Assembly: GCA_030589605.1 (NCBI GenBank)
Contig: JAUUVJ010000125.1
Coordinates: 1 to 9,880, forward strand
Length of the DNA stretch: 9,880 bases
Direction: 5' to 3'
Source of the DNA: Candidatus Hodarchaeota archaeon
Lineage (GTDB): Archaea; Asgardarchaeota; Heimdallarchaeia; Hodarchaeales; Hodarchaeaceae
Part shown: in pieces, positions 1-6,266 of the stretch
How positions within the stretch are numbered: position 1 is the first letter of the stretch
How the letters are laid out: every line of letters starts with the position of its first letter
The notes under the pieces: generated by a model
Seen by the model: the letters and a program-made list of their open reading frames with translations, nothing else
Databases searched by the model: none
Told to the model about the DNA's origin: nothing
Program-made: the position numbers and the translations under genes

Positions 1-362
1 ATATTTTCTAAATCCATGTAAGCTAAGATAGTACAATCAGTGAAGCTAAGGGGTTTTTTAGGCCAATCAGCTAATTGTTCCCATTTCTTCCAAGATGTTC
101 CAAAATGTTGGTCACTTATTTTCTTAAATTGGACAAATTCAGGTTTTTGACATGTAACCTGATATGCATTGATAACTAAATCTTTTCGATGAGTATGGCC
201 CCAGATGGTTGTTAGTACTTCATCGACAATATAATCAGTGGTTAGAAGAGATCCATATTCGACCTTTTTAAGCTCTTTCAAGAGCTTTTTTGCATTATTG
301 TGATTTTCATCTCGTGTATTTAATAGAGCTACAAAAAAACAGCTATCTAGAAAGGTAGACAT
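1..362 (-). CDS. PIN-domain ribonuclease toxin, VapC-like (partial, runs off left edge)
   Basis: Reading the minus strand from ATG at 362-360 gives 120 codons that continue past position 1, so the C-terminus is missing. The N-terminus is MSTFLDSCFFVALLN, a typical PIN first strand with catalytic Asp6. Asp43 and Glu48 lie in TDYIVDEVLT, and Asp109 lies in the SFTDC motif near residue 107. These match the conserved acidic residues that bind Mg/Mn in PIN nucleases. PIN toxins are usually about 130-140 residues, so only a short tail is absent. The gene starts 7 nt after the stop of the small upstream gene, the classic antitoxin-then-toxin order. From family knowledge, it would cleave RNA (tRNA, rRNA or mRNA) when the antitoxin is lost. 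The RNA target cannot be read from sequence. Other PIN-fold nucleases are possible, but the partner gene makes a TA toxin most likely. Confidence 0.88.
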   Translation of the reverse strand, partial: MSTFLDSCFFVALLNTRDENHNNAKKLLKELKKVEYGSLLTTDYIVDEVLTTIWGHTHRKDLVINAYQVTCQKPEFVQFKKISDQHFGTSWKKWEQLADWPKKPLSFTDCTILAYMDLEN

Positions 363-369
363 GATAATT

Positions 370-660
370 CTAACTCTCCAGATTGTAGGTAATTTTATTT
401 ATTTGAGATGATAATTTTTCTGTTCCTTCGCCAAAATCTACTGCCGAATCCAAAATAGATTCGATAATAAGATCATTGAGAGAATTCTTTTCACGCTGAA
501 TTTCTTGAATCATTTGTTCGTAGTTCTTAGCTCCAATCCTAAATGTAAGTTCTAAAATATCCTTTTTACTTAGTTTTTTCTTCGTATCAAGATAAATCCG
601 TGCTTGTAATTCTTCTAAATCTTCTTGAAGATCAAATTTAACTGTGGACACCAGGAACAC
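370..660 (-). CDS. VapB-like antitoxin paired with PIN toxin
   Basis: A 96-residue protein if started at the GTG at 660-658; a second GTG four codons in (651-649) would give 93 residues. The N-terminal part reads as one beta strand (STVKFDL, about residues 5-11), a helix (about 12-29), a turn at KLSK and a second helix (about 33-54). This is the order of a ribbon-helix-helix DNA-binding domain, although I cannot confirm the family by eye. The C-terminal half (about 58-96) is charged and flexible-looking, as in antitoxins that wrap their toxin. The stop lies 7 nt ahead of the PIN gene start, so the two are surely co-transcribed. A TTTATAAA box centred about 27 nt upstream favours the GTG at 660 as a leaderless start. 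Such antitoxins normally repress their own promoter. The protein is unlike any named family I can state with certainty. Confidence 0.75.
   Translation of the reverse strand: MFLVSTVKFDLQEDLEELQARIYLDTKKKLSKKDILELTFRIGAKNYEQMIQEIQREKNSLNDLIIESILDSAVDFGEGTEKLSSQINKITYNLES
374..379 (-). promoter_or_regulatory. Shine-Dalgarno-like site for the PIN gene
   Basis: Read on the minus strand this is GGAGAG, lying inside the last codons of the antitoxin (Leu-Glu-Ser-stop) and 11 nt before the ATG of the PIN gene. It supports the ATG at 362 and suggests that translation of the second gene depends on a ribosome site inside the first. Confidence 0.5.
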
Positions 661-683
661 CGAGTAACTCAGAACACCATTAT

Positions 684-691
684 TTTATAAA
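684..691 (-). promoter_or_regulatory. TATA box of the antitoxin-toxin operon
   Basis: TTTATAAA, identical on both strands, centred about 27 nt upstream of the GTG at 660. Archaeal transcription starts about 25-27 nt downstream of the TATA centre, so the mRNA would begin at or next to that codon. The flanks (AACACC left, GGTTGT right) form a weak imperfect inverted repeat that could be an autoregulatory operator; this last point is inference. Confidence 0.6.
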
Positions 692-717
692 GGTTGTGAT
701 CTTTAATAATTAGTCGC

Positions 718-734
718 AAAAGGCTGGATTGATA
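718..734 (+). repeat. Intergenic AAAGGCTGG repeat, divergent copy
   Basis: AAAAGGCTGGATTGATA matches the core of the two better copies at 7964 and 9583 (AAAGGCTGGTTTAGATA) with a substitution and a one-base gap. It lies between the divergently transcribed antitoxin and protease genes. No function can be assigned. Confidence 0.45.
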
Positions 735-820
735 ATTTGTGGAATCATAAAATCCTTGGAATATGTATGGAATTCTCAAACATATTTAATAATGAAAACT
801 AGGATTAAACTAACGATAAA

Positions 821-836
821 TGGTTATTATAAACCA
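821..836 (+). promoter_or_regulatory. TATA-like box inside an inverted repeat, upstream of protease gene
   Basis: TGGTT and AACCA form a 5-bp inverted repeat around TTATAAA-like sequence (827-833). A TATA box here would start transcription near 856, leaving a leader of about 75 nt before the ATG at 931. The surrounding palindrome could be a repressor site over the TATA box. A weaker alternative TATA is CTTAAAAATA at 861-870. Confidence 0.35.
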
Positions 837-915
837 GTTTTATGATCAAAGTAGAATAAACTTAAAAATAGTGAAGTTCTTATGACAAGTGTTTTGAATA
901 ACTATTCAATTTAAT

Positions 916-923
916 GAGAAGGA
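916..923 (+). promoter_or_regulatory. Weak ribosome-binding site of protease gene
   Basis: GAGAAGGA lies 7 nt before the ATG at 931, a suitable distance and a partial match to the archaeal GGAGG-type site. It supports this start. The ATG at 914 is in another frame. Confidence 0.35.
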
Positions 924-930
924 TCGGTAG

Positions 931-3900
931 ATGCTTTTAAATGTACCAATTCTAAAAAATAAACTTATAGGTTTTGTCGTATTAGGTTTTTTATTCCTTG
1001 TATGTATAAATCAGTTCAATATTTTAATAAATCCTTTTGAGGAGGATGAAAATCCAGATAATCCTTCCACACCTGGCGCTAACACCCCGATTTCTGGTAA
1101 CATGCCACAACCATCTTCTCAATCTCCGTTTATTGAAGATCCAAATCTAGCTGTTAATGCACCGCAGATTCCTCTTAATGGAGGGGATGCCGATAACTGG
1201 ACAATTATGATCTACATGGATGGAGACAACGATCTTGAGGGAGCTTCTCTTATAGATATGAATGAGATAGAGAGTATTGCCTTTGATAATAAAGGAATAA
1301 ACATTATTGTACAAATAGATCGTGCAGAAGGCTTTGATGACAGCGATGGAGATTGGATGGGTACTAGACGTTATGAGGCAGCTCCTGACTCTAATCCTAA
1401 TCAAATTGGATCAATTCTACTTGAAGATCTTGGCGAAGTAAATATGGGGAATGGTAGTGTTTTGGCAGATTTCATTAATTATTCTCTCTCACATTACCCA
1501 GCACAACATAGCGCCTTAGTACTTTGGGATCACGGAGGGGGATTAGATGGCATTTGTTGGGATGATACTTCAAGGCATGATCAGCTTTCATTACTGGAAG
1601 TTAGACAAGCCATTACGATGGCTAAAAACGAGTTAAAGAATAAGGGATTCAATGAAACGATTGATATTCTTGGTTGTGATGCTTGCTTAATGGCAACTAT
1701 TGAAGTAGCTTATGAATTCAAAGATCTAGCTGAATACTTGGTCTTTTCTGAAGAAGTTGAACCTGTTGATGGTTGGCCCTATCACCTAATAATTGATGAT
1801 TTAGCCAATAATCCTTTAATGAAACCAGATCTGCTCGCTAAGATTATCGTTGAACGTTATGCTGAATCATATCAAGGACAGCAACATATGGTGACACAAT
1901 CAGCTATTGATCTGAATAAAATTGATGAACTAGCGAAAAATGTTGATGAGCTATCAGAATTTCTTCAAACTCAAATAACTAACGAACCCATTAGTGGGAA
2001 CTATTTTACAACTTACGCTGTTAATAGAGCACTAAATCTTACACAAACCTACGCTAGTCCGGGGATGATTGATTTGGGAGATTTCGTGAAACACTTAGAA
2101 TCCAATTCTGATGATGTAGATATTGATGCGAAATGCAATAATGTCACTGATGCATTGAACAAAGTGGTCATTGCTGAGGAGCATGGGCCTCATCGAAGTG
2201 GCTCTACAGGGCTATCAATTCATTTTCCGAAGACTGGTACCGTCTATAAAACTAACTTCCAGTTCAAAGATTTGAAATGGGATGAGTTTGTTGAGAGTTA
2301 CCAGGTTAAGCATGGTTCTACAGGCTATCAGAATTGGGTGTCAGGAGGAGAAGTCGACCCAAGTGTAGGAATTGATGTAGGCATTTACTTTGAGGTTGAC
2401 ATCTATTGCCCTGATAATGGAACGGACATAACGGTTACGTGGTATGTGGATAATTTTGGAACAATGGATGCAGAAGATGTTGTAGTATTATTTTACGAAT
2501 CAGGTGATAGTGCTCGTGAAGATCAAATCTTGATTAGATTCTATGAAATCGATGTTGTACCAGTCGGCTCTTATGTGTGGGGAGATTTAACTTGGCAGGT
2601 GAATGTAACTGGTTGGAGAATAATAAGCGCTTACATTTGGTCAATGAATGATGTAAACCCCTCTGATAATGAGTATTCTGATTATATTTGGGTTGTTCCA
2701 AGTCAAGGATCTCCCACTGGGTATTGTTGGTTCAATATTACCGATGAAGGGTATCCTTATGAAGGATACGACAATTATATGTACTTCGGTGTTGAAAATT
2801 GGGGTGTAGGGGATATCAATCCATGGATGGGTAATATTACTATTTTTGCATATTCCTATGAACAAAATGTTTGGTATACTATCGCAAATCTTAGTTTTTG
2901 GATCGATGGATGGATTTCAGGTTATCCACCAGCATTTGAAGATTGGATTACATGGAACCCCAATTCAGGGGGTTGGTGGCAGATTCTATTCATTGTTTAT
3001 TATGAAGACGATCCAGTGCACGAAGATGATTATTATGCGTTTGATACATGGGTCATTGAGGATCAAGTAGATCTTGAGGTCAAACTTTTGGACTACGACT
3101 GGCCTATCGAAGGTTTTTACGGTGAATTTGACATTGCAATCGTCAATTATGGATTAACCTCTCCAGGAGTCGATGCTGCTTATTTTGTCTGGGTTTATTC
3201 AGAATATGAAGCATCTTGGAATGATACTTACGACTGGGAACTGATTTACTCAGATTACATTTCAGGGCTTGGTGGCTGGGAAGATTCGAATTACTATGTG
3301 CTAGAGACATTCGATTGGACACCCGAGTGGGGTGGCTATTACACCATTTGGATTGAGGTTTATGAAGATTACTTGATTGACCCAAGTCTCGATAACGATC
3401 CCATCGAGTCTAACAACTTTGATTATGTAGATCTGTTTGCCATCTCTCTCTCACCCGATCTGGAATGCCATGCCATGGCCTTTGATGAATTGACCTACCA
3501 AGCGGAAACAGAGTCTTATTTCTATTTTGAGGTCTGGAATGTTGGACTCACAGATTCTCTAGCGGGCGATACGGAAATCTACATCTATGATTGGTCTCTG
3601 GAAACAAATCAAACAACCGTTATTTATTCAGGAGTTACTGAACTTGATATCCCCTCTTTTAGCTATCTCTATGGTGTTTTTGCTTGGATCCCATCATCTC
3701 CTGGTTGGCATGTTGTCTTCTTCTATGCAGAGGATATTTCTAATGAGTATCTTGTAGATGAATTTAACTGGTATTATCTTTTAATCTGGGTTGAAGAGCC
3801 CCCTGAGCAATCTGAGGATGTCAGTTCTTCTATCTGGGAAAGCCCTGAGGATTATTATATTAGTTTTTATTCCACCGATGTCGGCGATATTGACAATGAT

Positions 3901-5565
3901 GGCGAAATTGAAGTGGTCATAGTGGGAAACCTCACTGAAATTTCAACTGAGCTAGAGTTCATGGGACTTTGGATCTTCACGTATGATAGCCAAGCAAACC
4001 GATTGGTACTTGAATATCAATTCTATTGGTCAACTGGCGCTGAAGAAACACTACAGGCAGTATTAGTGGAAGATCTCGATGCTGATTTCATCCCAGAAAT
4101 CATAATTGCAGGTTTCTATCTAAATGAAACTAATGGTATTTACTATAGTTACCTCGCTGTATGCATTTATGATGAATATTTAACAGTCGTTGAATATGAT
4201 ACTTGGCTTAATGTTTGGTTCCTTTCACTTGAGATAGCTCAACTGGACACTGACGCTTTGAATGAAATCTGTATTGTTGGGCATTATTGGGAATGGAATA
4301 CAACAGCCTCCGATTGGGATCTTTACTCATTCGTGAGTATTTGTTCCTATGAGTATACAACCGAAGAGCTAGTAGAAGAATATTTCACCTACTGGACTGA
4401 AGGGGGAGATTCCTACCTTACTGGAGTGGAACTTGCTGATCTTGACTATCCTGTTCCAGATGGGATTAATGAGATTATTTTCTCAGGGTACTTCTTTAAT
4501 GAAACTGATGTTTATTCCTATATCGCGGTGTATTCTTATGATTCCACTACCCCCGACCTGATCCTATTCGATTACGATTTCTATCAAGATGCCTATTTGT
4601 TTGATGTGAGTGTTGGAGAAGTCGATCAGTTTGAAGGCAATGAAATTGTCTCCTCAGGTTACTATATTAATGCAACTGGCCAATATATATTCACATTAAT
4701 CTATTATTATAACACTTCCAGTAATAGTTTAGTTTTACAGGATGTTTTCTTTAATCAAGTCGGTGAAAGTGCAATAATTACCAGTATGGATCTCATAGAT
4801 GTTGATAATGACCGTCGAGATGAACTTCTGGTTGGTGGTTACTATTATAACGATACTTTAATGAAATGGTTTGCTTTTGTTTTCATCTATGAGTATGAAT
4901 ATGGAACAACACTATATGATGGTACATTAAACCTCGAGTATTATATCAAATGGGCTGTTAGCAACGATTATCTTAAGGACATTAAAGCTGCCAACCTCGA
5001 TCAGGACGACGATGTTGAATGTGTAACTGTCGGAAGTGCTGATAATCGGGGTCAAGCAAGTATCCAAACCATTGTGAACTACTATACAGGTGAGGTGATC
5101 TGGAGTGCAGAAGAATTTGGGATATCGGAAATAGCAATTATCACAGTTACAGATACTGATCTTGATACCGATCCTAGTAAAATAGATCAGGTAGATGTTC
5201 AAGTCAGTAGCGATTCTGATACAACAGGAATTACTGTAACACTGACAGAAACAGGATCGAATACTGGAGTTTTCACAGGTACATGTACATTTTCCCTAAC
5301 ATCAAGTAATAACAACTTAGATGTTCTATTGGTTACTGAAGGTGATATAATAACTGTTGATTACGATGATGCAATGACAACAAACAAAACTTCACTTACA
5401 ATAAGCGTGAATGCTTTGATCACAACTACTCCTCCTACCAATCCAACGACAGAAGATAAAACTACTAAAACCACTCCAAAATCGTCGTCAGGATTTACGC
5501 TGATAACTGTTCTATCATTGATAGTTTTAATTCTATTAGTAAAAAGGAATCGAAAGCCTAAATAA
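931..5565 (+). CDS. Giant surface-anchored C11 (clostripain/gingipain-like) cysteine protease with CARDB-like modules and beta-propeller
   Basis: A 1544-residue protein. Residues 12-28 are a hydrophobic signal or anchor, followed by a Pro/Asn/Ser-rich linker to about 85. The peptidase C11 domain spans about 88-457: it opens with WTIMIYMDGDNDLE, carries catalytic His201 in LWDHGGG and nucleophile Cys252 in GCDACLM. The 51-residue spacing fits clostripain, a family that cuts after Arg or Lys. Four tandem aromatic and acidic beta-sandwich modules follow (about 476-590, 591-712, 713-838, 839-955) and resemble CARDB adhesion domains. Seven FG-GAP-like repeats occupy about 975-1390. A further beta domain (about 1398-1480) contains TLTETGSNTGVFTGT, a motif of archaeal and bacterial surface proteins. 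A Thr/Pro stalk (about 1488-1520), a TM helix (1521-1537) and a basic tail end it. Many NxS/T sites suggest N-glycosylation. It would act outside the cell, held by one or both membrane segments; cleavage of the N-terminal segment is uncertain. Substrate is unknown. Confidence 0.9.
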   Translation: MLLNVPILKNKLIGFVVLGFLFLVCINQFNILINPFEEDENPDNPSTPGANTPISGNMPQPSSQSPFIEDPNLAVNAPQIPLNGGDADNWTIMIYMDGDNDLEGASLIDMNEIESIAFDNKGINIIVQIDRAEGFDDSDGDWMGTRRYEAAPDSNPNQIGSILLEDLGEVNMGNGSVLADFINYSLSHYPAQHSALVLWDHGGGLDGICWDDTSRHDQLSLLEVRQAITMAKNELKNKGFNETIDILGCDACLMATIEVAYEFKDLAEYLVFSEEVEPVDGWPYHLIIDDLANNPLMKPDLLAKIIVERYAESYQGQQHMVTQSAIDLNKIDELAKNVDELSEFLQTQITNEPISGNYFTTYAVNRALNLTQTYASPGMIDLGDFVKHLESNSDDVDIDAKCNNVTDALNKVVIAEEHGPHRSGSTGLSIHFPKTGTVYKTNFQFKDLKWDEFVESYQVKHGSTGYQNWVSGGEVDPSVGIDVGIYFEVDIYCPDNGTDITVTWYVDNFGTMDAEDVVVLFYESGDSAREDQILIRFYEIDVVPVGSYVWGDLTWQVNVTGWRIISAYIWSMNDVNPSDNEYSDYIWVVPSQGSPTGYCWFNITDEGYPYEGYDNYMYFGVENWGVGDINPWMGNITIFAYSYEQNVWYTIANLSFWIDGWISGYPPAFEDWITWNPNSGGWWQILFIVYYEDDPVHEDDYYAFDTWVIEDQVDLEVKLLDYDWPIEGFYGEFDIAIVNYGLTSPGVDAAYFVWVYSEYEASWNDTYDWELIYSDYISGLGGWEDSNYYVLETFDWTPEWGGYYTIWIEVYEDYLIDPSLDNDPIESNNFDYVDLFAISLSPDLECHAMAFDELTYQAETESYFYFEVWNVGLTDSLAGDTEIYIYDWSLETNQTTVIYSGVTELDIPSFSYLYGVFAWIPSSPGWHVVFFYAEDISNEYLVDEFNWYYLLIWVEEPPEQSEDVSSSIWESPEDYYISFYSTDVGDIDNDGEIEVVIVGNLTEISTELEFMGLWIFTYDSQANRLVLEYQFYWSTGAEETLQAVLVEDLDADFIPEIIIAGFYLNETNGIYYSYLAVCIYDEYLTVVEYDTWLNVWFLSLEIAQLDTDALNEICIVGHYWEWNTTASDWDLYSFVSICSYEYTTEELVEEYFTYWTEGGDSYLTGVELADLDYPVPDGINEIIFSGYFFNETDVYSYIAVYSYDSTTPDLILFDYDFYQDAYLFDVSVGEVDQFEGNEIVSSGYYINATGQYIFTLIYYYNTSSNSLVLQDVFFNQVGESAIITSMDLIDVDNDRRDELLVGGYYYNDTLMKWFAFVFIYEYEYGTTLYDGTLNLEYYIKWAVSNDYLKDIKAANLDQDDDVECVTVGSADNRGQASIQTIVNYYTGEVIWSAEEFGISEIAIITVTDTDLDTDPSKIDQVDVQVSSDSDTTGITVTLTETGSNTGVFTGTCTFSLTSSNNNLDVLLVTEGDIITVDYDDAMTTNKTSLTISVNALITTTPPTNPTTEDKTTKTTPKSSSGFTLITVLSLIVLILLVKRNRKPK
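3871..5050 (+). repeat. Seven FG-GAP/VCBS-like protein repeats within the protease
   Basis: Seven segments share a pattern of alternating acidic residues, then E-[IL]-hydrophobic-x-x-G. They centre on residues 986-992 (DIDNDGE), 1048-1056, 1104-1112 (QLDTDALNE), 1170-1181 (DLDYPVPDGINE), 1230-1239, 1290-1298 (DVDNDRRDE) and 1355-1363 (NLDQDDDVE). Spacing is about 56-66 residues. In FG-GAP proteins the Asp-rich loops bind calcium and seven repeats close one propeller, as in integrin alpha chains. Several blades here lack part of the loop consensus, notably repeat 5. Coordinates are approximate. Confidence 0.65.
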
Positions 5566-5932
5566 AAACCAAGTGAAAAAATATCCTTTTTTCTTCCTCC
5601 TTCGACAAAAGAAGATTATCGCAAAGATAACCATGAAATTTATTATCATGAATCCATCATTGGCGATGAAGGTGGTAGTGTCACTCGTTCTAGTAACACA
5701 TGATGAATATCATGAAGCAACGGTCATCAAACCAACAGAAGAAGATGGATATTCATATCTTGAAATTGTCAACAAGTACTCAAACTCAAATAATGCTACT
5801 AATTCAGATTTGACCTCAAATGAAAGTACTACCACTTCTGAAAATGCTGTTCCCAGTTTTGAATTCGGAGTTCTTGTTCTCCTTATATCCCTAGTTTCAA
5901 TAAAATCACGAAAAAGGCTCCTTAGAAGCTGA
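5566..5932 (+). pseudogene. Frameshifted 3' remnant of a tail-anchored surface protein
   Basis: After the protease stop, the same frame stays open for 45 codons to a TGA at 5701-5703 and reads as hydrophilic protein (for example KEDYRKDNHEIYYHES and IIGDEGGSVT). From about 5690 the next frame takes over naturally: VTHDEYHEATVIKP, a Ser/Thr/Asn-rich stretch, then VPSFEFGVLVLLISLVS as a membrane helix and a KSRKRLLRS tail, ending with TGA at 5930-5932. One small indel near 5680-5701 would join the two halves. The second frame alone is open from a GTG at 5573 (119 codons), but its first 40 residues read like out-of-frame sequence. The end mirrors the protease C-terminus (stalk, helix, basic tail), so this is probably a decayed paralogous surface protein or a fragment left by recombination. 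A short real membrane protein from 5573 or from an internal ATG cannot be excluded. Confidence 0.5.
5587..5592 (+). terminator. Poly-T terminator after the protease gene
   Basis: A run of six T, followed by further pyrimidines, 22 nt after the protease stop. T-runs alone can end transcription in archaea. It lies inside the degraded reading frame that follows, so any read-through transcript is uncertain. Confidence 0.35.
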
Positions 5933-5935
5933 TTT

Positions 5936-5951
5936 CATTCTTGTAAGAATG
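5936..5951 (+). terminator. Hairpin after the remnant gene
   Basis: CATTCT-TGTA-AGAATG forms a 6-bp stem with a 4-nt loop, four bases past the TGA at 5930-5932 and followed by TTTAAAT. It could act as a 3'-end or mRNA-stability structure. Confidence 0.35.
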
Positions 5952-5963
5952 TTTAAATCTTAG

Positions 5964-5982
5964 TGATCATTTATAAAGATCA
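5964..5982. promoter_or_regulatory. TTTATAAA box nested in TGATC/GATCA inverted repeat
   Basis: TGATC (5964-5968) and GATCA (5978-5982) flank TTTATAAA at 5970-5977. The arrangement suggests a TATA box covered by a dimeric regulator's site. On the plus strand it would start an RNA near 6003, giving the kinase gene a leader of about 260 nt. The TATA core is symmetric, so direction is uncertain. Confidence 0.35.
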
Positions 5983-6266
5983 AATCAACCTTACTGACTA
6001 CTTGTAGATTAGGATATCCCTCACAATAAGATCGGTATTTCTTTCTCTTCATTTGAATAAATCACTGCATCGTTCTTTATTATCAATCTATCTTTCCTGA
6101 TTTCTCTTGGTTTCAATCTTATCATTGAATTATTATTATGTGTGAAAATGGCTTTTTATTGATCGTTTTATTGTGATAATTGTTTTGGGATCACTCCAAG
6201 GTTCCTTTCATAATTCAAATAAAAGTCCTTTTAATAGATAATTTCAGGTTTATCAATGATAAAGGT
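5983..6266 (+). other. Intergenic region before the histidine kinase
   Basis: About 280 bp of T-rich sequence. The kinase reading frame is open from a TTG at 6180, but the 29 codons before the ATG at 6267 lack a convincing start. TTTTAATAG (6229-6237) is a candidate TATA, centred about 34 nt before that ATG. A second widely spaced TGATC/GATCA pair lies at 6160-6164 and 6189-6193. I see no RNA gene or terminator here. Confidence 0.4.

Noticed and set aside
1010..1026. Lipoprotein signal at Cys25 of the protease
   Set aside because: The residue before Cys is Val and not Gly, Ala or Ser, so the lipobox consensus is not met.
2641..3385. Three ORFs of 74-80 codons in other frames inside the protease gene
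   Set aside because: They overlap a gene with strong domain evidence, have odd composition and no start signals.
4927..5202. 91-codon minus-strand ORF inside the propeller region
   Set aside because: Antisense shadow of the protease coding frame, with no promoter or motif.
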